A program made the translations under genes and the position numbers. Below are positions 36,736 to 45,670 of a stretch of 64,000 nucleotides of DNA, piece after piece. Origin of the DNA: Bradyrhizobium acaciae. GTDB taxonomy: Bacteria; Pseudomonadota; Alphaproteobacteria; Rhizobiales; Xanthobacteraceae. The stretch spans positions 32,586-96,585 of the forward strand of contig NZ_JACMYK010000013.1 in the NCBI RefSeq assembly GCF_020889785.1, given 5' to 3'. Below the pieces are notes generated by a model. That model searched no databases. It had not been told where the DNA came from and was given only the letters and a program-made list of their open reading frames with translations. Every line of letters begins with the position of its first letter. Positions within the stretch are counted from its first letter, which is position 1.

Positions 36736-39700
36736 ATGGGAATTGAGAGCCAAGGCGATGCAGAAGCTTTTCTGAATGAGCTTATCGGCAAGCGGCGTCA
36801 GCTTATCGACGGCCTCGATGCCAACAAGGACGAGGTCAACCTCGATATCTTCGAGGACTTCTATCCTGATCGTGCCCATTTTGTTTATGAGCTTCTGCAA
36901 AACGCGGAGGACGCAGGCGCGACCGAAATCACATTCACTCTCACTAACGATAAGCTTGTCTGTATGCACGACGGCCAGCGCACCTTCACGAGGGGCGACG
37001 TGACCGCGATCACTGGCATCCACAGCAGCAAGAAGGCAAAAGCAAAAAATCAAATCGGTAAATTCGGTGTCGGCTTCAAATCTGTCTTCGTTTACACACA
37101 ATCTCCAACCGTAAGGTCTGGCGAGTTTTCGTTTAGGATATTGCAGTTGATACTGCCCGAACGGATCCCGCCTGATCCCTCAATTGGAAACAAAACGCGT
37201 TTCGAGTTTCCATTCGATAATCCCGACAAACCACCGAAGGAAGCTTACGCCGATATTGCCACCGGTCTACAGGATCTGGATGAGACGACCCTGTTGTTCC
37301 TGTCAAGCCTTCAGACCGTAAGATGGCGGGTCGGAAATGATTTCGGCGAAGTAAGCCGGCGCATGCACGCGGAATCGCACTTCGAGATTTTTAAGAGCAG
37401 CGGTGATCGCGTTACGGGTCGGTCCTACTTTCTCAAATTTGATCAACCTGTGGCCGGCCTAGATAAACAGACCGTATCCCTAGCGTTTCCTCTTGAATTC
37501 CTGGCAGGCGTTAAAGAATACGACGCGGGAAGGCCTCTAGCTCAGCAAATGCGCATCGTCCCAGCCTCACAGGGACGGGTAGCGGTGTTCTTCACTGCCG
37601 TCAAAGAAACGTCGGGGTTCCTTTTCCACCTGCACGGCCCGTTTGTTCCGGAGTTGAGCCGTGCAAGCATTAAAGAGACGACGGAAAACGAGCCGCTCTT
37701 CAAGCAGCTCGCAGAGCTCGCGGCTCAGTGTCTGTACAAAATCAGGGATTTCGGCCTGCTCACGGCTGAATTCCTCGCCGTCCTCCCAAACCCTCAGGAT
37801 CAGATTCCCGCGCGGTACCAGCCTATCCGGACGGCGATCATCAACGCGATGAAATCAGGACCGTTGACGCCCACCCATGAGCGCGACCACGCGCCAGCCA
37901 CGCAGCTTGTCCAGGCGAAGGCGGCCCAAAAAAGCCTGCTGTCGAAGGAAGACCTTAAATTTCTCATCGAACACAAAGACGTCCCGCCACTATGGGCCAT
38001 CGCAGCGACACAACGAAGCAATCGCGTCGACAATTTTCTTTCCGGGCTAAGTATCCGGGAATGGGGCGTCGATGCCCTTGTCGGAGAACTCACGAGCAGG
38101 GCGAGCACGGGAACCCGCTACATCAGCGTATCGCCGTATTACGTGCAAGGCCCGGACAAGGCATTCATGGAATGGCTGGGACAGAAGTCGCCGGAGTGGC
38201 TTCAGCAATTCTACGGACTATTGCACGATGACACGATCCAATCTGGTCTCCACCGGCTGCGAGGCCTGAAGCTCGTCCGTTTGCAGGACGGCACCTTTGA
38301 GGTGGCCGCGAATGCGTTTTTTGGCAACGACGAGACCGACGATAACGTCGCGACGGTCGATCCGCGTGTGTTCACGTCGGGCCGATCGAAACCCGTTCAG
38401 GAGAAGGCACGAAAGTTCTTGTCCGACCTCGGCGTGCGCGAGTTGGGTGAGGCTGAAGAAGTCGAACTCATTCTCAAAGCCCGATACACAGAGGAAGCCG
38501 AGGTACCGGATGACAAGACTTATCGACGCGATTTGAAACGCTTTGTAGGTCTCGTCGAGCAGCAGCCTGCCACGGCGAAACTTTTCGGCCCCTACTACGT
38601 CTTTCAAGGTGAAAAAGAGCAGTGGCATACACCTGGTTCGATTTACCTCGATCAGCCTTATCAGGAGACTGACCTCTCCGCTTATTACAGCCGGCTTGGC
38701 AAGAACACCGAATGCGTGGCGTTACACGCGCGCTATCAGGATTGCGGCATAGCTCTGAAGCGGATTACCGCCTTCGCAAAGGCGGTCGGCGCGATAACGA
38801 ATCTCACAATTTCCGAGGGCTATTGCCACAACAACCCCCAGTGGCCCTATTTGAGGTCCGTCGGCGGGGATCGCCACACCTCTCCAATCGACCGGGATTA
38901 TTTCATCCCGATGATCATGGAACTCCTGAAGACGCCATCACTCGCGCTCTCGCGACTCATCTGGCGAACGCTAACCAGCATTTCGCCTGGGTCTCATTAT
39001 TGGAAAGCCACTTATCAGCGCAACAATTCGTGGGGGGCCCGCACGGCCGAATCGCGGCTGGTGCATGAGCTGCGCGCGGCCAAGTGGGTCCCGCAACGCG
39101 ACGGGCAGTTTGTTCGCCCGTCCGATGCGATGCGTCAATTGCTTCCGGAAGGCTTTCCTTTTGATGTTGGTAATGCCGGTCTCAAGGCCGTTGAATTCGG
39201 CGTCGAGGTGAGCCGTCAGGCAACGCAGCAGGAACAAAAGGACAGTATCGCCAAGAAAGCCGGCTTTGCTGATGCGAGCGCCTTGGAACGTGCCCAGCGG
39301 TTTGCGGCCTTGCCGGCAGAAGAGCAAGAGCGTTTCTTCGCCGAGCTGGAGCGAGCCGCGAAGGCAGCCGTGCCGGACCGAGACCCCGTCAATCCTGAAC
39401 GGCGCGCACGAAATGCCGAACAGGCGGCCGAAGCGCCAGATAAGGAAACCGAGATCCGCGCCCGCTCGGTATCACTGGGCCGCGAAGACATGAAGGTGGA
39501 GGCGGAGCAGTATCTGCGGCAGCACTATCGAAACCGTGATGGTGAAATGACCTGCCAGATTTGCAAAGGGCCTCTTCCGTTCAAACTCGATGACGGCACT
39601 GAGTTTTTCGAGACGGTCGAATTTGTGCCCGGCCTACAAAAGCGCCACTTTCAAAATTATCTCGCGCTATGCCCCAATCACTCCGCGATGTACCGGCATG

Positions 39701-39885
39701 CGAATGCATCGAAGACGATGATCTGCGAAATGGTCCAGGACCTTGAAGGCGATGAGCTCGAGGTCACGCTGGCGCAGCAAGACTTGACGATTTACATCAG
39801 CAAGATTCACCTTATCGATATCAAGGCCGTTCTCGCCGCCGAAGATGATCTTCCTTCCGATGCAGAAGACGACTGTGCCGCCTAG
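36736..39885 (+). CDS. Sacsin-like GHKL ATPase with C-terminal zinc/HNH-like module
   Basis: A 1049-residue protein from the ATG at 36736 behind AGGAGG, 16 bases after res. An N-terminal Bergerat ATP site is clear: N box YELLQNAEDA with Asn56, a DG pair near 79-80 and GKFGVGFKSVF near 108-118. This is the sacsin/HSP90-like type. The long middle part is not recognised. After a charged linker, the end carries CQIC (near residue 945) and CPNHSAMY about 45 residues later, like an HNH or zinc-ribbon fold but without the usual HH catalytic pair. GHKL ATPases of this sort are known beside restriction-modification genes. Its place at the end of the operon suggests a signalling or loading role. Confidence 0.88.
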   Translation: MGIESQGDAEAFLNELIGKRRQLIDGLDANKDEVNLDIFEDFYPDRAHFVYELLQNAEDAGATEITFTLTNDKLVCMHDGQRTFTRGDVTAITGIHSSKKAKAKNQIGKFGVGFKSVFVYTQSPTVRSGEFSFRILQLILPERIPPDPSIGNKTRFEFPFDNPDKPPKEAYADIATGLQDLDETTLLFLSSLQTVRWRVGNDFGEVSRRMHAESHFEIFKSSGDRVTGRSYFLKFDQPVAGLDKQTVSLAFPLEFLAGVKEYDAGRPLAQQMRIVPASQGRVAVFFTAVKETSGFLFHLHGPFVPELSRASIKETTENEPLFKQLAELAAQCLYKIRDFGLLTAEFLAVLPNPQDQIPARYQPIRTAIINAMKSGPLTPTHERDHAPATQLVQAKAAQKSLLSKEDLKFLIEHKDVPPLWAIAATQRSNRVDNFLSGLSIREWGVDALVGELTSRASTGTRYISVSPYYVQGPDKAFMEWLGQKSPEWLQQFYGLLHDDTIQSGLHRLRGLKLVRLQDGTFEVAANAFFGNDETDDNVATVDPRVFTSGRSKPVQEKARKFLSDLGVRELGEAEEVELILKARYTEEAEVPDDKTYRRDLKRFVGLVEQQPATAKLFGPYYVFQGEKEQWHTPGSIYLDQPYQETDLSAYYSRLGKNTECVALHARYQDCGIALKRITAFAKAVGAITNLTISEGYCHNNPQWPYLRSVGGDRHTSPIDRDYFIPMIMELLKTPSLALSRLIWRTLTSISPGSHYWKATYQRNNSWGARTAESRLVHELRAAKWVPQRDGQFVRPSDAMRQLLPEGFPFDVGNAGLKAVEFGVEVSRQATQQEQKDSIAKKAGFADASALERAQRFAALPAEEQERFFAELERAAKAAVPDRDPVNPERRARNAEQAAEAPDKETEIRARSVSLGREDMKVEAEQYLRQHYRNRDGEMTCQICKGPLPFKLDDGTEFFETVEFVPGLQKRHFQNYLALCPNHSAMYRHANASKTMICEMVQDLEGDELEVTLAQQDLTIYISKIHLIDIKAVLAAEDDLPSDAEDDCAA

Positions 39886-40104
39886 CACCTCAAGAGAGGC
39901 GCTCTAATTTTGTTGCGAATAGAACATTCATTTGCTGATGCATCCCCTAATGCGGCACAATGAAATCACTTAGACTGACCCGAACATCGAGGAAAATGCG
40001 GACTGTGCGGTAGGCAAAGCAAGAAACCGCACAAGACGGAAGGAACAGCAATCTCCGTTAAATAAAAGGAAGGGCCTCTGCCATCATTACCACGGGCATC
40101 CATT

Positions 40105-40434
40105 ATGACTCTTATGTCCGATGTACACCAATCTCGCCCCGCCAAGGCTGAAACTGTCGATGCGGATAGCTTACCGCTGATACAGCGCGTCGAGCGCGCC
40201 CTGCTTCTGCTCGCCTACTTCATCGAATTGGACGGTGACGTGCATCTCCCGCTGTTTGAGAGGCTCGAAGCCGAACTCGTTGAACTAAAACGGAGGGAGA
40301 CGACGCGCGACCGGGCTCGCCGTCTGCTCCAGAGCTACAGCCGCGAAGGTGGCGTGAAGGCGATCGAGTGCAAAAACTTGAATTTGAGCTCCAGCGATGG
40401 CCCGTCCCCATATTTGGGCTTACCCGTGCTGTGA
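40105..40434 (+). CDS. Hypothetical protein next to the integrase
   Basis: A 109-residue, mostly helical protein (LPLIQRVERALLLLAYFIELDGD; PLFERLEAELVEL). The final 100 bases run over the convergent end of the integrase gene, and the last ~30 residues (NLNLSSSDGPSPYLGLPVL) look like antisense of the integrase. The gene may have been truncated or fused there when the element formed. The ATG at 40105 has no clear ribosome site. Confidence 0.55.
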   Translation: MTLMSDVHQSRPAKAETVDADSLPLIQRVERALLLLAYFIELDGDVHLPLFERLEAELVELKRRETTRDRARRLLQSYSREGGVKAIECKNLNLSSSDGPSPYLGLPVL

Positions 40435-41642
40435 CCCATCAAGCTATCGATGAGACTGTCCGGCGCTTCCGCTGCGATCAACCGATCTTTGAAGCTATGT
40501 CGCAGAGAATAGACCGTGTGCGCCTTCGTTGGCCGAAGATGGTTTTCTAGAAGGAACTTGTTCAGCGTTGCGGACAACGCTGAGGACTTATCCCGATAGC
40601 GCGGAAACCCGTCCGGTCGCAATTTCATGGCCGCGAGTGCCGCACCCACCAACGGGATTTTACGCTCCGAATCTTGAGTTTTCAGCACTCGGCCTTCGGG
40701 GACGATGTCAACATAAGGAATCGGTGCATCTAGATGAATTGCTTTTGCCTGGAGGTTAACAAGCTCAGAGGGCCTCAGCCCCGTATCCGCCAAAATGTAA
40801 AGGATCAGCCGGGCGTCCTCATTCAATCCATCTAGCGCGTGCTCGGCCATTAGCTTGTTTTGTATGAAGTCGGTCTCGTACGGCTTTCGGACACCTGCCC
40901 CGTCGGTATGGAGGCGCAGTCCTTTAAATATCTCGGGAACTCTAACACGACGGCGAATGCTAACCTCTTTGAGCATGCGGCTTAACATACCCATCGATTT
41001 ATTGGCACTGCCTGCTTGAACCTCCTCTGCAAGGACGCGTTCACGCCACCATTCGACGTAATCGAGACCATCATCTTCGCTAAGTTCGGTTATAAGCTTG
41101 TCGCCAGTGATGCCGACAAGTTCGTTGACGACACGGACGCGTGAATTGCGCCAAACTCGAAGTTGATTGCGAGAAAATTTCTTTGTGCGGTCCTGCATAA
41201 GGTCTTCGTATTCGGTGAAGACCGTGGAGAGTAGGATGGACGGGCGAGGCTGTGTCCCGAGCAACGCGGCTCTCGCACCCGCGTCTACCCTCAAGTCACG
41301 CGCGCCCAAAGCGTCCAGCCGCTCGATGATCTTCTCAAGCGACGCCGAGACCAATTGGTCATTCTCAATATAGTCAAATCCCATGGCCCGCGCCCGGTGA
41401 CGGGCTTGATCATGGCCTGCCGCTACTAGCTCGTCCCTTCCCGTGATCTGCGCCCAGAAGGCCTCCAATTCGCTATTCAGCCTCTCGGCTACCCGGAACG
41501 CTTGGCGGCCGGTTCGATCCTTAGCGACCCGGATTTTTGTGGACTGACGAACGATGCCCCGTTTGTCGTACTGGGAGAACTCTGCGGGGACCCTGCGCAC
41601 AAAGTGCCATGTGCCGTCCCGGCGGGTAAGAAAGTCAGGCAT
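40335..41642 (-). CDS. Tyrosine integrase of the tRNA-Glu island
   Basis: A 435-residue site-specific recombinase. The N-terminal part (MPDFLTRRDGTWHFVRRVPA) matches the DUF6538-type start common in rhizobial integrases, followed by a core-binding domain and the catalytic domain. The latter has Arg in DTGLRPSELVNL, Lys near KTQDSERKIPL, YSLRHSFKDR (first His of the usual HxLRH box replaced by Tyr), MGHSTG and the nucleophile Tyr in KPKYGDG. It lies 213 bases from the 3' end of tRNA-Glu and is transcribed away from it. This is the standard layout for integration into a tRNA 3' end. Confidence 0.94.
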   Translation of the reverse strand: MPDFLTRRDGTWHFVRRVPAEFSQYDKRGIVRQSTKIRVAKDRTGRQAFRVAERLNSELEAFWAQITGRDELVAAGHDQARHRARAMGFDYIENDQLVSASLEKIIERLDALGARDLRVDAGARAALLGTQPRPSILLSTVFTEYEDLMQDRTKKFSRNQLRVWRNSRVRVVNELVGITGDKLITELSEDDGLDYVEWWRERVLAEEVQAGSANKSMGMLSRMLKEVSIRRRVRVPEIFKGLRLHTDGAGVRKPYETDFIQNKLMAEHALDGLNEDARLILYILADTGLRPSELVNLQAKAIHLDAPIPYVDIVPEGRVLKTQDSERKIPLVGAALAAMKLRPDGFPRYRDKSSALSATLNKFLLENHLRPTKAHTVYSLRHSFKDRLIAAEAPDSLIDSLMGHSTGKPKYGDGPSLELKFKFLHSIAFTPPSRL

Positions 41643-41654
41643 GACCCACCCCGC

Positions 41655-41690
41655 TGTTGGACGGATTGTTAGACGTTTTGTTGGACGCTT
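41655..41690 (+). repeat. Three tandem 12-base repeats upstream of the integrase
   Basis: TGTTGGACG, TGTTAGACG and TGTTGGACG begin at 41655, 41667 and 41679, a strict 12-base period, in the 5' region of the integrase gene between it and the tRNA. Each unit is a 9-base core plus a 3-base variable spacer. They could be arm-type integrase sites or an operator. Confidence 0.6.
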
Positions 41691-41855
41691 TTGGGTTCAG
41701 GGCCATGCTCCGAGCCGGATAATCCGGATAGAGCGTACCGTCGCCATCCTGCGAAATGGCGGGAATATTTGGTATTTTCAATTTTTTGCCTCCGATTGGA
41801 GGCTCTTAGAAACGCCACGCGCTCAAAAAAATTGGCGGACGGGAGATCCGTCGTG

Positions 41856-41930
41856 TGGCGCTCCCTAGGGGAATCGAACCCCTGTTTCAGCCTTGAGAGG
41901 GCCGCGTCCTAACCGCTAGACGAAGGGAGC
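41856..41930 (-). tRNA. tRNA-Glu(CTC), island attachment target
   Basis: The minus strand encodes a full cloverleaf of 75 bases with CCA. The acceptor arm is GCTCCCT pairing AGGGAGC, the anticodon stem is CGGCC/GGCTG, and the anticodon loop CTCTCAA gives anticodon CTC (Glu). The T arm is CAGGGGTTCGATTCCCCTA. The 3' end at 41856 faces the integrase, so the attachment core should lie in the T arm/acceptor part. After integration the element restores this 3' end. No second copy of the 3' end occurs elsewhere in the window. Confidence 0.95.
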
Positions 41931-42448
41931 GTTGAGGGGGAAGGCAATAGCCTCGAAATCGCCCCGCCGCAAGATGGCTTGTGCATTGCGGCGTGGATTT
42001 TGTCATCCATGCTTACCATGCCGTGCCCGCGGTTTCAGCACGGAAAGGGGTCCCGGAGCGCCCTGCCCAAGGCGCCCCGCGCGGATCAGCGATGCGGCCG
42101 CACACCATCATCGATTGCATGATGACCACGTCAGGATGTCATCTCTGCATCATGCACGGCCCTGCTTTTGACAAACCGCAAATGCAAAACAGCTCCCTGT
42201 AAAACACCTGCCTGTGAAGTCACCCGGCGACTGTCTCTGCTAACATCGCAGCTATTCACCATGCTGCGCCTGCACGGCGCCGGACGAGCGAGAGGAGTGC
42301 TTGGAACAAAGCGCAGACCTTGGCGCACGGCAAATTTGGCTCACGAATATCTTGGCACAACAAACATCAGCGCGGCCGCAGGCGATGGAAGACGTTCCGC
42401 AGCTCGCGCCGCAACCGGTCAATAGCTTAAGCAGAGCGAGGACAGACC
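41931..42448. other. Intergenic region between tRNA-Glu and the oxidoreductase operon
   Basis: No gene is supported. Several short frames on both strands lack motifs. The promoter of the tRNA (minus) should lie near 41931-41980 and that of the molybdenum hydroxylase operon in the last ~150 bases. No inverted repeat of note was seen. Confidence 0.35.
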
Positions 42449-42901
42449 ATGATCAAACTAAAAATCAACGGCCAGGAACAGAATTGGGACGGCGACCCGG
42501 ATCTTTCGCTGCTGTGGTATCTCCGTGACGAAGCCGGCCTCACGGGCACCAAGTTCGGCTGCGGCCAGGCACTGTGCGGCGCCTGCACCGTGATCGTCGA
42601 CAAGGAGGCGGTCCGCGCCTGCATCACCTCGGTCTCCGACGTCGTCGGCCGCGAGGTTACCACCATTGAGGGGCTGCACCCGACCGGCGACCATCCGGTG
42701 CAGAAGGCATGGCGCCAGGTCAATGTTCCGCAATGCGGCTACTGCCAGGCCGGCCAGATCATGCAGGCGGCGGCGCTGCTCGACCAGAACCCGAAGCCCG
42801 ACCACGACCAGATCCGCGAAGCCATGTCGGGCAATATCTGCCGCTGCGGCTGCTATCAGCGGATCGAGAATGCGGTCCATCTCGCATCGACGGGAGTGTG
42901 A
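42449..42901 (+). CDS. [2Fe-2S] subunit of a molybdenum hydroxylase (IorA-type)
   Basis: A 150-residue iron-sulfur protein of the xanthine dehydrogenase family with two [2Fe-2S] sites: the plant-ferredoxin type (CGQALCGACTV, residues near 40-50) and the helical type (CGYCQAGQIM then ICRCGCY). In IorA-like proteins these pass electrons from the molybdenum centre of the large subunit. The gene precedes the large subunit by one base, so they form an operon. No medium FAD subunit follows, as in isoquinoline-1-oxidoreductase and related aldehyde oxidases. Confidence 0.92.
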   Translation: MIKLKINGQEQNWDGDPDLSLLWYLRDEAGLTGTKFGCGQALCGACTVIVDKEAVRACITSVSDVVGREVTTIEGLHPTGDHPVQKAWRQVNVPQCGYCQAGQIMQAAALLDQNPKPDHDQIREAMSGNICRCGCYQRIENAVHLASTGV

Positions 42902-42902
42902 C

Positions 42903-45218
42903 ATGAACATCATCACCAATCCCAGCAAGCTTCGCGGCTTCGAGAAGCACGTGAAGGTCGAGAACGTTTCGCGCCGCAGCATCCTCAAGGGGCTCGGTAT
43001 CGCAGGCAGCTTCGTGCTCGCCGCACCCGTGATGACGCGCCAGGCGTTCGCCTATGAAACCGGAGCCGGCAAGATGCCGCACGGCGTCGTGGTCGATCCG
43101 CGCGTGTTCGTCGCGATCGCCCCCGACGGCACCGTCACCATTCTCGCGCACCGCTCCGAGATGGGAACCGGCGTCCGCACCAGCCTGCCCTTGATCGTCG
43201 CCGAGGAGATGGAGGCCGACTGGTCGCGCGTCCATGTCCAGCAGGCGCATGGCGACGAGGTCAAGTTCGGCAACCAGGACACCGACGGCTCGCGCAGCAC
43301 GCGGCACTACCTGATCCCGATGCGCCAGATCGGCGCCTCGGCGCGTTCGATGCTGGAAGCCGCCGCCGCCAAGAAGTGGGGCGTGCCGGTCACCGAGGTG
43401 AAGGCGCAGAACCACGAGGTGGTACATAGCGCGAGCGGCCGGAAGGCCGGCTTCGGCGAACTCGCGGCCGACGCCGCCAAAGAGTCGGTGCCGAGCATCG
43501 AAGGCCTCAAGCTGAAGGATCCGAAGGACTTCCGCTATCTCGGCAAGGGCCAGGTCTCGATCGTCGACCTGCACGACATCACCACCGGCAAGGCGAATTA
43601 CGGCGCCGATGTCCGCCTGCCCGGCCTGAAATACGCCGTGATCGCGCGTCCGCCGGTCACCGGTGGCAAGCTCAAGTCGTTCGACGACAGCGCGGCCAAG
43701 AAGGTGCCCGGGGTCGAGAAGGTGATGGAGGTCAAGGGCTGGCCATGGCCGTCCAAGTTCCAGCCGCTCGGCGGCGTCGCCGTGATCGCACGCAACACGG
43801 GAGCTGCGATCAAGGGCCGCGACCAACTGAAGATCGTCTGGGATGACGGCGCCAACGCCAAATACGACTCGGTCACCTATCGTGCCTCGCTGGAGGAGGC
43901 CGCGCGCAAGCCGGGCCTCATCGTGCGCAAGGAAGGCGATGTCGATGCGGCGCTGAAGAGCGCCGACAAGGTCATCACAGGCGAATACTATCTGCCGCAT
44001 CTCGCCCATGTCAGCATGGAGCCGCCGGTCGCGGTTGCCGACGTCAAGGGCGACAAGGCCGAGATCTGGGCCCCGGTGCAGAGCCCCGGCGGGACCCGCG
44101 AGGATGTCGCCAAGACGCTCGGGATTCCCGAGGACAATGTCACCGTCAACGTGACGCTGCTCGGCGGCGGCTTCGGCCGCAAGTCGAAATGCGACTTCGC
44201 GCTCGAGGCGGCATTGCTGTCGAAGGAACTCGGCGCGCCGGTCAAGGTGCAATGGACCCGTGAGGACGACGTCCATCACGACTTCCTGCACACGGTCTCG
44301 GTGGAACGGATCGAGGCCGGTCTCGACAAGAGCGGCAAGGTGATTGCGTGGCGGCACCGCAGCGTGGCGCCGACCATCGCCTCGACCTTCGCCGCCGGCG
44401 CCAATCACGAAGCGCCGTTCGAGCTCGGCATGGGCCTGATCGACAACCCGTTCGAGATCGCCAATCTGCAGTGCGAGAATCCGGAAGCGGCCGCATTCAC
44501 GCGGATCGGCTGGTTCCGCTCGGTCTCCAACATCCCGCGCGCCTTCGCGGTGCAATCGATGGTCGGGGAAATCGCGCATGCGACGGGTCGCGACCAGAAG
44601 GAGATGCTGCTGGAACTGATCGGTAGCCCGCGGATCGTCAACCTGTCCTCGGTGAAGGATCCCTGGAACTATGGCGAGCCCTATGACAGCTACCCGATCG
44701 ACACCGCGCGCCTGCGCAAGGTGGTCGAGCTGGTCGCCGAGAAGGGCGAATGGGGACGCACGGTGCCGAAGGGCCATGGCCTCGGCATCGCGGTGCATCG
44801 CTCGTTCGTCAGCTACATCGCGACCATCGTCGAGGTCGCGGTCGACGACAAGGGCAAGTTCACGGTGCCGCGGGTCGACACTGCGATCGATTGCGGCACT
44901 TACGTCAATCCGGAGCGGATCCACTCGCAGATCGAAGGCGCTGCGATCATGGGGCTGAGCCTCGCCAAATACGGCGAGATCAGCTTCAAGGACGGCAAGG
45001 TGCAGCAGAGCAATTTCGACGACTTCCCGGTGATCCGGATCGACGAATCGCCTGCGATCACCAACGTCTACATCGTGGCGCCCGGAGCGGACACGCCGCC
45101 GAGCGGCGTCGGCGAACCCGGCGTGCCGCCGTTCGCGCCTGCCCTGATCAACGCGATCTTTGCCGCCACCGGAAAACGCATCCGCGCGCTTCCGATCGGC
45201 AAGCAGCTGGAGACCTGA
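42903..45218 (+). CDS. Molybdopterin-binding subunit of a periplasmic oxidoreductase (IorB-type)
   Basis: A 771-residue protein from the ATG at 42903. The N-terminus carries a twin-arginine signal ([20 protein letters not shown]), so the complex is exported folded. The body has the two aldehyde-oxidase domains with [16 protein letters not shown] and [24 protein letters not shown], and the conserved Glu-containing end [18 protein letters not shown], in which the Glu would be the catalytic base. It oxidises aldehydes or N-heterocycles; the substrate is unknown. It partners with the [2Fe-2S] subunit directly upstream. Confidence 0.92.
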   Translation: MNIITNPSKLRGFEKHVKVENVSRRSILKGLGIAGSFVLAAPVMTRQAFAYETGAGKMPHGVVVDPRVFVAIAPDGTVTILAHRSEMGTGVRTSLPLIVAEEMEADWSRVHVQQAHGDEVKFGNQDTDGSRSTRHYLIPMRQIGASARSMLEAAAAKKWGVPVTEVKAQNHEVVHSASGRKAGFGELAADAAKESVPSIEGLKLKDPKDFRYLGKGQVSIVDLHDITTGKANYGADVRLPGLKYAVIARPPVTGGKLKSFDDSAAKKVPGVEKVMEVKGWPWPSKFQPLGGVAVIARNTGAAIKGRDQLKIVWDDGANAKYDSVTYRASLEEAARKPGLIVRKEGDVDAALKSADKVITGEYYLPHLAHVSMEPPVAVADVKGDKAEIWAPVQSPGGTREDVAKTLGIPEDNVTVNVTLLGGGFGRKSKCDFALEAALLSKELGAPVKVQWTREDDVHHDFLHTVSVERIEAGLDKSGKVIAWRHRSVAPTIASTFAAGANHEAPFELGMGLIDNPFEIANLQCENPEAAAFTRIGWFRSVSNIPRAFAVQSMVGEIAHATGRDQKEMLLELIGSPRIVNLSSVKDPWNYGEPYDSYPIDTARLRKVVELVAEKGEWGRTVPKGHGLGIAVHRSFVSYIATIVEVAVDDKGKFTVPRVDTAIDCGTYVNPERIHSQIEGAAIMGLSLAKYGEISFKDGKVQQSNFDDFPVIRIDESPAITNVYIVAPGADTPPSGVGEPGVPPFAPALINAIFAATGKRIRALPIGKQLET

Positions 45219-45272
45219 GGAACGTTAGGCGAGACGGGCAGTTCTCATCGATCGATACTCTGGAGCAGATCG

Positions 45273-45542
45273 ATGAGAACCCCACCTCAGAAATTCGGGA
45301 CGCTCGCGGCATTCTTGTCCGCGGGCGTCTTTGTTTTTGGCGCGCAGGCTTTCGCACAGACGGCTTCGCCGCCGAGCACAACGGCAACGCGTCCGGCCAA
45401 GGTGCTGCCCGACCAGACCTCGGCTCCGAGCAACGCTCCGCCGGCAACCACCGGCCAAACCACCGGTGAGGCCGCCAAGGACCCCACGATCAAGCAGATG
45501 AACGACGACGAGAAGCGGAAGGTCGACACCAAGGGCAAATAG
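45273..45542 (+). CDS. Small exported Pro/Thr-rich protein
   Basis: An 89-residue protein with a signal peptide (MRTPPQKFGTLAAFLSAG, cleavage near AQAFAQ). The mature part is a Thr/Ala/Pro-rich sequence ending in KQMNDDEKRKVDTKGK, apparently disordered and periplasmic. The family is not recognised. It follows the molybdenum hydroxylase genes by about 54 bases, and co-transcription is possible. Confidence 0.6.
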   Translation: MRTPPQKFGTLAAFLSAGVFVFGAQAFAQTASPPSTTATRPAKVLPDQTSAPSNAPPATTGQTTGEAAKDPTIKQMNDDEKRKVDTKGK

Positions 45543-45550
45543 AAAAGCAG

Positions 45551-45590
45551 ATCGGGAAGCGGCCGGTCTCCCCAACCGCCGCTTCCCGAT
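45551..45590. terminator. Long stem-loop between convergent genes
   Basis: ATCGGGAAGCGGC (45551-45563) pairs with GCCGCTTCCCGAT (45578-45590), a 13-base perfect stem with a 14-base loop. It lies between the convergent ends of the small exported protein (45542) and the PQQ dehydrogenase (45671). It lacks a T tract and so may be a bidirectional or Rho-assisted terminator. Confidence 0.45.
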
Positions 45591-45670
45591 CGCATCGCCC
45601 CCTGTCGGCCGAACCAAGACCCCGAGTTTCGGCCCTGATTTAGTCAGAACCGAGGCTCAGGCCGCGTGCC

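Noticed and set aside
29196..39885. Possibility that the defence operon is a DISARM system
   Set aside because: SNF2 helicase and methyltransferase fit, but no DUF1998 protein, no DrmA-like helicase and no phospholipase-D-like protein are present; Res and a GHKL ATPase are there instead.
42759..44924. Minus-strand 721-residue frame over the molybdenum hydroxylase large subunit
   Set aside because: Antisense shadow in a high-GC coding region; the sense strand has Tat, cofactor and catalytic motifs.
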